A stretch of DNA of 64,000 bases from Chaetoderma sp. LZ-2023a. Taxonomy: Eukaryota > Mollusca > Caudofoveata > Chaetodermatida > Chaetodermatidae. Position numbers and translations under genes: made by a program. Shown one piece after another: positions 44,607 to 54,739 of this stretch. Every line of letters starts with the position of its first letter. The first letter of the stretch is position 1. The notes beneath the pieces are model-generated. The model was not told the DNA's origin, made no database searches, and saw only the letters and a program-made list of their open reading frames with translations. Location: NCBI GenBank assembly GCA_034401795.1, contig CM067369.1, positions 91,006,579 to 91,070,578 on the forward strand. The letters are read 5' to 3'.

Positions 44607-46453
44607 TTAGTCGTTTTTCAAATGATATGACTGTGGTGCTGAAATGACAGATTCTGGCAGGCTATTCAATAGGCAACAAACTCTCAAGGAAAAGAAATTC
44701 TTCCTAAGTTTCGTTCCTCCCCTCTTTTGGTAGACCTTCAGGTGATGACCACGGGTTACTGAATCATGTTGCATCTGAAATAGGGAGGTAGCGTCTGGGT
44801 CATAAATTCCAGTTAACATTTTGTATGTCTCTATCATATCTCCCCTTGCTCGCCTGTATACCATGGTCGGTAGGCCCAATGTTTTCAATCGGTCAGTGTA
44901 TGTGAGGACTTTGAGGGATGGTACTAGCTTGGTTGCTCTCCCCTGAACAACTTCTATGGCATTAATGTGTTTTTCAGATATGGGAACCATACTGCATTAG
45001 CGTACTCAAGGTGTGGCCGAACCAGTGCTTTATATAATAGCTTGAAATTTTCCTGTTCCAGGTAAACAAATGTCCTACGGATGATGCCCATGGTTTTATT
45101 AGCTTTGTTAACCTTTTCAAAAATATGGCTGTCAAATGTCAGTTTCGAATCTATAATGACGCCTATATCTTTTTCCTCTGTGACATGTTTACGGGATGTC
45201 TTGGATCCACTTTCAGATTTCATCCAGTAGTCATATGAATCTGATTCTGTCCTGGATAATGTCATTACCTTGCATTTCATTGGGTGAAATTTCATTAACC
45301 ATACTTCTGACCATGTCTGTAGGTTTGTTAAATCTGTTTGCAGTTTATCACAGTCCTCCTGGTCCTTGATTTGGCGTGATAACTTGGTGTCGTCTGCATA
45401 CATGTACACATCTGAATCGACAACATTTGGCAGATCATTTATTTAGATAACAAATAGTAAGGGACCTAGCACACTACCTTGGGGAATACCACTTGTAACA
45501 TCTGACTGCATTGATGTTGCAATGTTGACCCGGACCTGTTGTTTGCGGTTTCTCAGGAAATCTTCTGTCCATCCTAGGACCTGACCACTTATGCTGTGAG
45601 CTTCTACTTTCCCAATTAGTCTTCTGTACGGGACTTTGTCGAAGGCATTTTGAAAGTCCATATATATTGTGTCTACCATACCGCCATTGTCCATAATCTC
45701 TGTCCAGGTGTCCAAGACTTGCAACAACTGGAGGCCAGTTGAGCGGCCACTAACGAATCCGTATTCCTTGGGGCTGCAGAGTAAGTGGCTGAAGAGTAAG
45801 TTTACATTCAAATGTCTGTATATCTCGTCTCTTACAATGGATTCCATTACTTTGCATACAATACTTGTGAGACTGACGGGACGATAATTTGAGGGGCTTT
45901 TTCTACTTCCTTTTTTAAATATTGCAGAGATGGTTGCGTCTTTCCAGATTTCTGACAGGGTGCAAGAGTCTAAGGAGGTCTTAAATATGATGGATAGTGG
46001 CTTACTAATGACCGGACTTAGCTCTTTCAGTACTCTAGGGTGCAGATTGTCAGGTCCCGGAGATTTAGTTATGTCACGGTTTCCTAATTTCTTCCTCACC
46101 ATTTCCTCTGATATCACAATATATGATAATGGCTCTTGTACCACTGCTGGGTGAATTCTCGGAATGTCACCCTCTGGCTGTACTGTGAAAACTGAAGAAA
46201 AGTAATCTGCCAGAACATTTGCCTTTTCCTCGTCCGTTTCTGTAAGAGCACCAGTTTCTGGGTCTATTAAATTTGCTATGCCAACCCTTATTTTTGTCTT
46301 GCTGTTGACGTAGTTCCAGAAATATTTGGGGTTGCTTTTGATTTGCTTAGCTATATCTTTTTCAATTTGTCTCTGTTTTGCTCTGGTTAAATTTCTTACT
46401 TTGTTTCTTGATCTGCAGTAAGTCTTATAGTCATTTCGGTCATGTGTCCTCAT
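44607..46453 (-). pseudogene. CR1-B reverse transcriptase
   Basis: CR1-type RT. Frame 45443-46453 carries the linker (KSNPKYFWNYVNSKTK), SPGPDNLHPRVLKEL, KKGSRKSPSNYRPVSLTSI, YGFVSGRSTGLQLL, TIYMDFQNAFDKVPY (motif A) and SGIPQGSVLGPLLFVI. A single in-frame TAA (45443) separates it from MYMYADDTKL (active site YADD) in 44954-45409. After a frameshift near 44985, 44607-44990 continues with ATKLVPSLKVLTYTDRL and YRRARGDMIETYKML. The C-terminus diverges at ISAPQSYHLKND. One stop and one or two shifts: relatively young. Confidence 0.85.
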
Positions 46454-47225
46454 ATAGCGCTTCCATAGTCGGTACTTTTCTGAAATTTTACATTGTGATG
46501 TTGTGTCAATAATGTGATGCGGTGTTCTCCCCGCATGGTTTACTTTGAATGAGTTTATTTGGAATGCATTGACTGATTGCTGTATTTACTTTGTCCATAA
46601 AAACCTCGCATTGATTCATCACATCTAGTTCTGACAGCTTTTCTTCCCAGTAGATATTCAGCATCTACTTCATTTTTTCATAATCACCTCTGTCGTAATA
46701 TGTTTTTATGCGACCCAGGATGTCTACGGATGCATAGCATTTATAATCAAATTGGATGCATGAAGGGTCACTCTTCCCAAGAGGGCTAAGCGTAGTATAC
46801 TCCTCCAGCATATTATCCTCATTTGTGAACACCAAGTCTAACAAGCTTGGCTTGTCAGCACCTCGTGCTCTTGTGTCGTCCATTATATGTTGAAGTAAGT
46901 AATTTCTTTTACATCATTCAATAAACTAGTTAGCATCACTTGTTGGGTTGTCAGTGGCTGTCACATGCTTTTTACAATCTATCCCGGGCCAATTGAAGTC
47001 GCCAAGTAGTAAAAGATGGCTGTAGTTTTGGTTTGATATTCTGTCAATGAGATCATTTAGCATTTTGTTGTTTTCAGTATCACTGTTTGGGCTTCTATAT
47101 ACGCATCCAACTAAGAGTTAATCCTTTTTTGCCAGTTTTATATCAATCCATATAGATTCAGAGAAGCTTGAGTCTGCTTCGGCTTGCATTGCATCTAGAT
47201 CGTTATGTACATATATTACAATTCC
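46454..47225 (-). pseudogene. CR1-B endonuclease, degraded
   Basis: Minus-strand fragments of the AP endonuclease in several frames: VGCVYRSPNSDTENN, LLLLGDFNWPGIDCKK, then the open piece 46665-46883 with PSLLDLVFTNEDNMLEE and LSPLGKSD, where the usual SDH triad is SDP. Continues from the N-terminal endonuclease residues at the end of the 47226-48299 frame. Confidence 0.75.
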
Positions 47226-48299
47226 TCATTCCACTTTTGAGGAGAGATTTACGGAAAACAGTTCGTAATTATTTATTTGTAAAAGTGCAACTTCAGTTGG
47301 GTATCTGGCGTTCTTTGGTGTAACTTCTGTAATAGCAATAATCATAGGCTGTGGTGAGCAGTTGCTTACTAGCAATCTTAGCTCATTCATTTTCTTCATG
47401 AGTGTGTCTGCATTTGTGTAAAGGCTCGGTATGTAATCCCGTTTGTGCTCCATTCTTTTTACTGTTGCCGCATTACCTGGTAATTGGCTAGCACCCAGAA
47501 CTGCTGTATTAGTTGTATTACCTGTATTATTTACATAATATTGTGCATTAGCTTGTGATAATTGTGTTTGTTTATTTACAGTATAGGCTTCTGTCGTGAG
47601 CTGTTGTGTGCCGCCTACAACAGCGCTGTTTTCTGGTAATGGTTGTGGGTGAGTGGTTGTGATTATGTTTGGCATACTATTTGGTTCTGTGTCTTCATGA
47701 GATGTTGTTTCAGTGCCGCTACTTTTGCTTGTAGTCGTGAGCTGCTGTGTGCCGCCTATGACATCTAGTCTTGGATACACTGGCTGTGGTTGCTTTTTTG
47801 TACTGTTGCATTGTATGCTTTCCAAATTCGTGTTCTGGAGTCTCGCTTCCTTATTTGTATCTGCGCTTCCTGCTGTTTGCTGCTGCATGCTGCCTACAAA
47901 ATTGTAGATGGTAGGAGTAATATCTGTGGCATGCGGATGTGTATCTAGACAAACTTTGTTTACAGAACTATTTAAATTTTCTAACGGTTGGCTTATTAGT
48001 TTTTTTAGGCAGTATCCCTTGGTCTGTCGGTTGCAACATGCCTGTTGATTATTCGGCCTCTCCTTATTACCACGTCCTCTCCATTTTCCTGTCTGCTTTT
48101 CATTTCCTGTCTCAGTGCAGTCTGCTTCTCTTTCCATCTTGGTTAATTCAGGTGCAATAAACACAGACTTAAATTCAGGTGATTTGCTGTGCCTTAGGTT
48201 TTTTTCATTTTGCAAGACTTTCCTGCGAATTGCTGGGTCATTCAGTATGATTCTGATTGTCCTGGCATTGTCCTCGTGTTTTTCACCTAGTCTTGTCAT
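47226..48299 (-). CDS. CR1-B ORF1 C-terminus / ORF2 leader fusion frame
   Basis: 357 codons. Residues ~1-70 match the end of LINE ORF1 proteins (ARTIRIILNDPAIRRKVLQN, VFIAPELTKMEREADC). A ~47-residue repeat region follows with three to four degenerate VGGTQQLT boxes (FVGSMQQQT, VIGGTQQLTT, VVGGTQQLTT, VLGASQLP). The frame then enters a CR1 endonuclease start (IPSLYTNADTLMKKMNELR, MIIAITEVTPKN) and breaks. The boxes are coded by the small hairpins described separately. One frame spanning ORF1 end and ORF2 start suggests either a single-ORF design or indel fusion. Confidence 0.65.
   Translation of the reverse strand: MTRLGEKHEDNARTIRIILNDPAIRRKVLQNEKNLRHSKSPEFKSVFIAPELTKMEREADCTETGNEKQTGKWRGRGNKERPNNQQACCNRQTKGYCLKKLISQPLENLNSSVNKVCLDTHPHATDITPTIYNFVGSMQQQTAGSADTNKEARLQNTNLESIQCNSTKKQPQPVYPRLDVIGGTQQLTTTSKSSGTETTSHEDTEPNSMPNIITTTHPQPLPENSAVVGGTQQLTTEAYTVNKQTQLSQANAQYYVNNTGNTTNTAVLGASQLPGNAATVKRMEHKRDYIPSLYTNADTLMKKMNELRLLVSNCSPQPMIIAITEVTPKNARYPTEVALLQINNYELFSVNLSSKVE
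47591..47623 (-). repeat. CR1-B small hairpin, copy B
   Basis: Outer arms CTGTCGT (47591-47597) and ACAACAG (47617-47623). On the minus strand these pair over 7 bp with one G-U. Core GAGCTGTTGTGTGCCGCCT. Encodes VVGGTQQLT. Confidence 0.75.
47734..47762 (-). repeat. CR1-B small hairpin, copy C
   Basis: Arms GTCGT and ATGAC (5 bp, one wobble on plus). Core GAGCTGCTGTGTGCCGCCT. Encodes VIGGTQQLT. Confidence 0.75.
47875..47901 (-). repeat. CR1-B small hairpin, copy D (degenerate)
   Basis: Core TGCTGCTGCATGCTGCCTAC with a weak TTTGC/ACAAA stem. Encodes FVGSMQQQT. Confidence 0.5.
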
Positions 48300-48322
48300 C
48301 TGGGCTACATTCTGCGCTACAT

Positions 48323-48954
48323 CTACACTGTCTTTTCCCCCCTATTACCTCTTGCAACAGGGATATAGCACACTTCTTCTCTCTCCTGTCTGTCATTTGA
48401 ACTATCGCCTACACATTCAGGCAGACCCCTGATTATGAGGTTGTTTTTACTTAGTTCTTGCTGTTTGCTGTCAGTTATACATTCGTTCACAATTTCCTTG
48501 ATAGATCGGTCATCACTTCCAAGTTTTGTCTTAATTTCTCTACATCGCCCTTGACAGCCTCTAGTTCCTCTTCTGTTTTTTCTTGCCGGATCTCCATCGC
48601 TGTTGTCCTTATCAATAAGTTTTTTACTCTGAGCATGGCTTTTTTGCACCCTGGACAGAACCACATGAAACATTCTAGGATGGCTTTTTGTTGATTTATC
48701 GACTCGTACAAATCTTCTGGTATGTGTGCACATGTTAGACATAGACACCGCTGACAAAAATCACAGTACATCACTTTACTGGTATCATCTAGTTCTGTAG
48801 GGCATGTTGAACGGACTAGTGTTGTTGCTGATGTATTTTGTTGGTCATTAGCTGGTGCTTGAGGTGTGTCTAGTACACCCTTTGGTGTCTTCCTGCCTTG
48901 CCTGTTTGGTCTCAGTCCATGAGGCGTTTTGGGAGGCATGCTGGCTGTATTCAA
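48323..48954 (-). pseudogene. CR1-B ORF1 N-terminal: PHD-like finger, coiled coil
   Basis: Frame 48487-48954 begins MNTASMPPKTPHG and has a Cys-rich PHD-like motif (YCDFCQRCLCLTCAHI and FMWFCPGCKKAM), then a coiled coil (EIRQEKTEEELEAVKGDVEK). A frameshift near 48490 leads to frame 48323-48757, with ELSKNNLIIRGLPE, typical of LINE ORF1 RNA-binding domains. The continuation is the 47226-48299 frame. Together these make a PHD-coiled coil-RRM-like ORF1, different from the esterase type of CR1-A. Confidence 0.7.
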
Positions 48955-48969
48955 ACACTACTGAATTTA

Positions 48970-49010
48970 GACCACAGCGTGAGCTGCTGTGTGCCGCCTA
49001 CTCTGTGGTC
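48970..49010 (-). repeat. CR1-B small hairpin, copy E
   Basis: Perfect 8 bp stem GACCACAG (48970-48977) with CTGTGGTC (49003-49010), then GT/AC pairs and core GAGCTGCTGTGTGCCGCCTA. Non-coding, just upstream of the CR1-B ORF1 start. Confidence 0.85.
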
Positions 49011-49070
49011 TTATAAATAAACATCTAATTGTACAGTACAGATTATTTAGTAAATTGTGCAATTGTTAAG

Positions 49071-49107
49071 CCCTGTCATGGGCTGCTGTGTTCCGCCTAC
49101 GACAGGG
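49071..49107 (-). repeat. CR1-B small hairpin, copy F
   Basis: Perfect 7 bp stem CCCTGTC (49071-49077) with GACAGGG (49101-49107), extended by two pairs including a wobble. Core GGGCTGCTGTGTTCCGCCTA. Confidence 0.85.
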
Positions 49108-49139
49108 GTAATAGTCCTACGTATTGCAAATGTGTAAAA

Positions 49140-49680
49140 AGTACTCACCACTCTAGTGCTTTGTCCTCTTGAAATTCCAAGTTCCCTCTGATTCGGATTC
49201 TGTCTGTGAATTTTCAGTTGAGAAGGCAGTCTCCTTCTCAATCATAAATTTGAAGGAATTTGCTATCTTGTCAAATACTATTTTTCTTAGTTTCTTATCA
49301 AGATGGATGCCATCGTATAGTTGTGAATAATCTCTCCATGTTATGTTTATTGTACCTTTTCCTCTTCAATCCACTTCCGTAGTTCTTAATGGTATTCTTT
49401 AGTACTTCTTTGTGTAGATTGATACTAACAACTCCCTTTGATCTTGGGGAAGATAGGATATATTCATTTACTTCAGACACATCCTTCTCAAGATCTGTCT
49501 GTTGTTGCTGTAGGGCGTCTAAAGTGAATAGGCTATTCGTCAGTATCCTTTTTCAAGTTAAACTGAAGAGCTCTCTGTAGACAGGACGGAATGACTGTCC
49601 CAATAATAAGCTTGATTTCCCTCTCCTTTGTGTAGCGATAAACTTCGTCTATAGTTTGCCTGTCCCAAATAATGTTCATA
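49140..49680 (-). pseudogene. Degraded SGNH-esterase-like ORF1 remnant
   Basis: Minus strand in several frames: TIDEVYRYTKEREIKLIIGT, VSEVNEYILSSPRSKGVVSI and DGIHLDKKLRKIVFDKIANS. The combination of a VIGT-like strand, NxY linker and a final DGIHL block resembles SGNH/GDSL esterase domains of LINE ORF1. It could be an older ORF1 joined to CR1-B or an independent relic. Tentative. Confidence 0.4.
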
Positions 49681-50077
49681 TATGAATATACGTGGTTATA
49701 TTATATTATTCGGGATAATAGAACACTGATATTATGTGATTATCAAATAACATTGTATCTTCTTCTTTTCGATCGCTGGTATCACACTTGGAGAGCCGTT
49801 CTCAAGATGAAATCTGTGGTTTTCTGCAGTTCTTCCACAGGTCCATACAGCTTTTCAAGAAAAGAGGTTGACAAAGGCCAGATCTCTTCTCTCAGCAGCT
49901 GATACGTACTGCAACATTAAAGTATGTGCTCTGTGGTCTGTTCTGCTTCTCAACAAGGACAAGCGGGCGATGTCGTAAGGTGGAACCGCCTGTATTAACA
50001 TTGTATTAATCACATAATATATGCTCTATAATCCCGAATAATATAATATAGCTACGTATATTCGCATATGAACACTA
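49674..50077. repeat. Inverted repeat pair, ~85 bp arms
   Basis: Left arm 49674-49765 (GTTCATATATGAATATACGT, TATATTATATTATTCGGGAT) and right arm about 49990-50075 (its complement, ATCCCGAATAATATAATATA). They enclose ~225 bp with no intact frame. Could be a small DNA-transposon derivative. Confidence 0.65.
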
Positions 50078-51670
50078 ATTGGACGAGATGACCTAGGACG
50101 AGTTAGAAGTAGGGCGGGTTGTACTGAGGACGATCGTTCTATATACGACAGAATCTCAAGTTATCAGATGTTTTTAAAAAATAGATATTCCAAGAGTTTC
50201 GTCTGTATTACTATTCGTACCTATCTGTAATGGATAATGGATTACATAGGGCTGAAATAGTAATAGGCCCGATATAGATTCTACAGAATTTCAAATCTGT
50301 AAACCATCCAATTCAGCGTCCATAATCTGTCATCATTTATTTTAGCCACTATGACATGTTTCAAATCTAAAAGATGACGAATATTTGACATAATATTCTT
50401 TCATCTTCAAGATTGTAAACAATACACAGTATTGATTCAAGAGCTAAGAAATCTTATTCAGCTATGTACTAATCTATGTATAGGCCCATACGAATCAAAA
50501 TCTACCACGAAAATTAGACCTGAATAAAATTTTGAATTATTTTCAGATGTTCAAATTTTATAAACAAAATTTCGAGTGACAAAGCAGGGCAGAAATACGT
50601 CTAAAATAGTCCAAGTCCAAATACAGACTGATCTCGTATCTAAAGCCAATACTACATGAAAATCGAAGTGGACATAACGTGATTTCTCATTGGTTCAACG
50701 ACAGACACTCCTGTGCCATTGTTGGTAGTACTGTATTCTTTCTGTTCTTATAGCGCCTGTCCATTAGTGAAGTGGTTTCCTGTAATTATGTTGTGAGTTA
50801 TTTCACGTCTTAGTGGGAGTTGTCTTAGCGCCGAAACTGTGAATTTTATTTTGAACTCCCACGGTGGCAGTTTATTCATTGATTTTTTTAATATTACTGT
50901 GATTGCTTGTCTTAGTGGACCACATGCATTTGCTGTTGTGATTGGTGGGCTTAATGGACCACATATAGAAATCGCGACATCAACAAAGTGGCCCATTCAT
51001 TAAACATTTTGGAAATACTTTTCATGAAAGCCGTGCAAAAAATGAATGGTGGGATGGCTCTTTAAGAGACTTAGTCAAGAGAATAACTGTGGCCCATAAT
51101 CAGAACTGGAAAAGTAATGCAGGCAGCAACATCTTTCACTAAGAGATGGCAACAACTTTCGGGTAGAAAACAACTACTGGACAAAAAGGATGGAGTTCTT
51201 TAACACTATCAGATTGCCTATCTTAACTCTTTATGGAAATGATAAATTTATTATGATTTAGGGAATTTCCTGATGAGTATAGCGGCGTATTCAAGTCAAA
51301 TTAGTTTCAAAATATTCAAAAGCCTACAACCACAATCTGCTGGAACGTGGTGGCTCAGATGAGGATGGATATGAGCGTTGCCTTATATAAGAGTGGTGAC
51401 GACGATGGAGCTCACGGATGTGATGAAACATTCCGTTTCCAGGTGAACTACATTCAATGGATAAATGTTTGAATGACGTTCATTAAATAACAAACAAACA
51501 AACACAAACCACGTTTAATCTAGATACGAAGTAACTTGTATTTACGAATTGTGTCTATTATGAATTAATTATGTTAGAAAAAATTTTCAAAACGTTACTT
51601 TACAATAGAAAGTCAGCCGGATATACCACCTCCGACGGACGTGAAGAAAACGTAATAGATAGTAGATACT
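50078..51670. other. Spacer; unexplained minus frame at 50748-50996
   Basis: AACTCGTCC-type motifs at 50085-50130 (inverted). An 82-codon minus frame (MGHFVDVAISICGPLSPPIT and onward) is not recognised and may be chance. A P-family fragment (AATTAGTTTCAAAATATTCA) is at 51300. Otherwise nothing. Confidence 0.4.
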
Positions 51671-52045
51671 ACAATGGACCTTTCCAGTTTTAGCTATGCC
51701 CCGCCCATCTCTATCTAAGCTCCACTGATCGATGGATCTCTGAACTCCCTGACTATCAATTTCCAGAAAACTATACAGGTATTCTGTTGAATATTTTGAA
51801 ACTAATTTGATTGGGTACTGTTGCTGCCATGCTGCCTATGGAAGCAACACCACCAAGTCAAATTAGTTTCAAAATTGTCAACAGTATGTTTATTAAATAG
51901 CAAAGACATACAATTCGTACAACGTGTCAGACTATTAAGCGTTAAAGACAGGCTTAATCGAATAGTTCATGGCGTCATGATTATAACGCCAGCATACACG
52001 TCGCGTACTTGATTATGACATCATATGATTGAGTGAGGAAATGTA
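51671..52045. repeat. P-family MITE, copy near full length
   Basis: Starts ACCTTTCCAGTTTTAGCTAT with CCCCGCCCAT. Central palindrome 51783-51882 (TGTTGAATATTTTGAAACTA with its complement, centre GTTGCTGCCATGCTGCC). Ends in a TGAGGAAATGT region. Same family as 57165-57561 in opposite orientation. Confidence 0.8.
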
Positions 52046-52364
52046 TTCATGAATTATGAACACGAAATAAGAAATGTCTTGTTGAATATTTTGAACAGAA
52101 TTATTGTTATCATATTATTCATCATTACTATATACACCATTACTATATATACACTTATTATCATTTATATTATTAATTATACGATGAACAAAAAGCAAAG
52201 GTACAATATCAATTAAGCTTCCATATCGAACATAGATACGTCATTAATGATGTAATTGATTATGACGTCATATGATTGATCGATAGATTGGATTCATCAA
52301 TTAGTTATATAGCCTGTGGAATCATGTTAAAAGTGCTATCAAACTGGTATCGACAAAAACGTTA
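52046..52364. repeat. Second, degenerate P fragment
   Basis: TGTTGAATATTTTGAACAGA at 52082 and ATTATGACGTCATATGATTG at 52259, with an AT-rich ATTATCAT/TATATAC middle. Probably a P copy with its palindrome half replaced. Confidence 0.5.
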
Positions 52365-52796
52365 TTCTGGAGCCATTAAATTAGCACAATCGTCCAGAAG
52401 CTTCTTAGCATCTGTGTTTGACAGCTGACTGGCATGATACGCCTCCCATGCTGCGCATATCTTCTCTTGTGATTTTCTGTAAGCTAGTCTCTGCCTTCTG
52501 GTCAACTGCTCGCCATGGACAAGGCGCATCTGCAAATTTACACCCTTGGCAATGCCCTGGAGTAGCTCTACAAGTACGTAAAACTGTAGGTTAGCACGCT
52601 TTGATGCTCTGTTCAGTATCGCGTGTCAACCCTCAACGCCATTATTGGTGCGTACGAGTTGATTATATACACTCCACGACTGTGTCGTCCACGTTCTGTT
52701 AATGATCCAAGTGTCATGTATGTATGTTACTAGTCTAGTCAGAGGCACGGTCTGGGCCTTTGCACGAAGTTGCCTGTTTAATAAATCTCTTCCAAC

Positions 52797-52797
<1 letters not shown>
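52365..52797 (-). pseudogene. MULE transposase, C-terminal part
   Basis: Minus-strand translation continues a Mutator-like transposase: LLNRQLRAKAQ, VTYIHDTWIINRTWTTQSWS, VYNQLVRTNNGVEG (the Glu is the likely third catalytic acid), a stop where Trp is usual, then NLQFYVLVELLQGIAKGVNL and LTRRQRLAYRKSQEKICAAW. One stop and one shift are seen near 52625. It is cut from the catalytic core by ~1 kb of repeats. Confidence 0.8.
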
Positions 52798-52874
<77 letters not shown>

Positions 52875-52893
52875 ACACCACACCACACCACAC

Positions 52894-52920
<27 letters not shown>
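52798..52920. repeat. (CA)n microsatellite
   Basis: About 120 bp of CACA with a CACAC/CACCA interruption at 52872-52895. The His/Thr and Cys/Val frames over it are artefacts. Its right edge touches half of an H hairpin (52921-52978). Confidence 0.97.
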
Positions 52921-52924
<4 letters not shown>

Positions 52925-52978
52925 ATTCCAGTTGTAAATCCTCAAAAATCGTCTTCTCTTGGTCTACAATTAAAATGG
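52921..52978. repeat. Half H hairpin
   Basis: TCATTCCAGTTGTAAATCCT then CGTCTTCTCTTGGTCTACAA is exactly one inner arm of the H family. The other arm is absent; the (CA)n tract stands in its place. Confidence 0.75.
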
Positions 52979-53112
52979 CATCTACACGCGATTTAGTTCA
53001 CATTCGTCTCCAGAAATTCCGGGAAAAGCCATCTGAGAGCATCCAGATTTCAAAATCTTTCGGGGAAGGGACACCGGTCCCCACCCCAACAAAAATTTCA
53101 TTCCAGCGCCAC

Positions 53113-53181
<69 letters not shown>

Positions 53182-53217
53182 CGGCGGCGGCGGCGGCGGC
53201 AGCAGTAGCAGTAGTAA
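53113..53217. repeat. (GTA)n / (GCG)n / (GCA) microsatellite
   Basis: Roughly 22 TAG/GTA triplets followed by GCGGCGGCG and AGCAGTAGCAG. Confidence 0.95.
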
Positions 53218-53309
53218 TACGCACCTGAACATGTCAACAATATGTTCCGCCGGTAAGAACAGGAGCGCCATCAAACGTCGACAATATTTCCGTGTAGCAT
53301 TGTCATCCC

Positions 53310-53310
53310 T

Positions 53311-53395
<85 letters not shown>
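53310..53395. repeat. (AAT)n microsatellite
   Basis: About 28 ATA/AAT triplets ending in TAATGATAAAG. Confidence 0.95.
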
Positions 53396-53396
<1 letters not shown>

Positions 53397-53519
53397 TAAA
53401 GCAGACAATATTTCTTGCGTAAGCAAATTGCCTGCACCTATGTGGAATTCAAATAAAATTCGGTACTTGTATATATAACTGTGTTAACCTCACATGCCGT
53501 AGGTGCGTACGTAAATCCT

Positions 53520-53722
53520 TCCAATGGTCCGATGACATGTAAATTTGCGGGCCAGTAAAAGACTATTTTTGAAAATTTACAACACAAATGACAGGCCTGT
53601 TTTCTGATTAATCAGATGCTGCTGGATGGTGGACGATGGCGACGATAGCCAAGTAAGTAATTTCAGTGGCATATTTTCAAATATAGTTTTCTCTCAGTCT
53701 GGAAATGGACATCTACTCAGAA
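53520..53722. repeat. H-family hairpin MITE, copy 11, with foreign loop
   Basis: Outer arms (GACTATTTTTGAAAATTTAC at left; TCAGTCTGGAAATGGACATC at right) belong to H. The centre is replaced by GCCTGTTTTCTGATTAATCA and GGTGGACGATGGCGACGATA, which also occur at 55.31-55.38 kb. Confidence 0.75.
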
Positions 53723-53876
53723 AACCCCGATTTTCTAGAACAGGCCTATGTCTTACACACAAGGTGTACATTAATTTAGCCTCATCTAGAATATAGATCT
53801 CGATTTGAACATTTTCCTAGGAAGCCTGCGGCTACCATAATTTTGTGTTTACGCCCTTGATAGTAGCAGTAGTAAC

Positions 53877-54320
53877 TCACAGATAAGCTGTTACCAGTCC
53901 CAATTCTTGTTTCTTCCTCCAAAAGCACTGGACCCAATGGAATCCACAAGCCATGCTTACCACGTGCGGGAAAACACACGCTACTGCTTGCCACGTCGCC
54001 ATCTCATAGTCCATGACAACACGAAGAACAACACGAAGAATTTGTGGATCAGTTGGAAGTAATTCCTTAACCGTGGTAAGGACCATTTCATAATCGATGG
54101 CTCCGTGCCCTGACATCAATACAAAAGCCAGTGGAATCTGTTTGCAAGCTGGCCTGTGTCTAATAAATGCGTGAACAGAAAATAATTGTACAAATGGTTC
54201 CCTGATCACCTTAAATATGGCATCAACATACCACACCTTAGAATTTGATAGGATGTGTAGCATTTGTTCCGTGGCGAATATCATGTGGCGATAACCATCT
54301 CCACGCAAATCTCGCTGCAA
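53877..54320 (-). pseudogene. MULE transposase catalytic core
   Basis: 147 codons of a Mutator-like DDE transposase: RHMIFATEQMLHILSNSKVW, then YVDAIFKVIREPF (first Asp), QIPLAFVLMSGHGAIDYEMV, VVMDYEMATWQAV (second Asp) and CGFHWVQCFWRKKQE (the usual conserved His/Trp segment). A 12-base duplication near 54020 doubles VLRVV. The frame stops after GLVTAYL. With the C-terminal part at 52.4-52.8 kb and N-terminal pieces to the right, this is one dispersed gene. Function: cut-and-paste transposition. Confidence 0.85.
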
Positions 54321-54590
54321 GAAATTGTCGGGAATCCATCCCGAAACAACGTCGAGGTCGACAGTTTTTATTTCCGGTGGACGCTGACTGGCGCGGAAGC
54401 GGTTGAGAATCGTTCTAGTAACTCATTTCCAGGAAACGCATCCACTGGCTCATTTTCTTGTGTACGCGTATCTGCTACGACGTTGTTAACAATAACGCGT
54501 GCAGATGTAAACATGTCGTTTATTCCCGTATCTTTTATTTTTGCTTTGACTTTGGTGGATGCCGGATGCTGGTGTTCAATTGCACCTATA
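54321..54590 (-). pseudogene. MULE transposase, region before the core
   Basis: Minus-strand translation, with a stop and shift near 54350, gives GAIEHQHPASTKVKAKIKD then MFTSARVIVNNVVADTRTQE, the pattern seen after a FLYWCH-type zinc domain in MULE proteins. Upstream it runs into an (AAT)n tract at 54585-54660. Confidence 0.6.
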
Positions 54591-54660
54591 AAAATAATAA
54601 TAATAATAATAATAATAAAAATAATAAAAATATTAATAATAATAATAATAATAATAATAA
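54585..54660. repeat. (AAT)n microsatellite
   Basis: ATAATAATA units with AAAATA interruptions at 54615-54632. Confidence 0.95.
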
Positions 54661-54739
54661 TCTTGACCTTTTGACCACTTTCCCCAACCCCTGTGGGCGG
54701 AGCCTAACGCATGTTGTCACTCGAATAATCGTATAAGAT

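Noticed and set aside
52626-53115. Cys-Val and His-Thr repeat frames
   Set aside because: Both strands of the (CA)n tract; only the C-terminal residues of the minus frame belong to the MULE relic.
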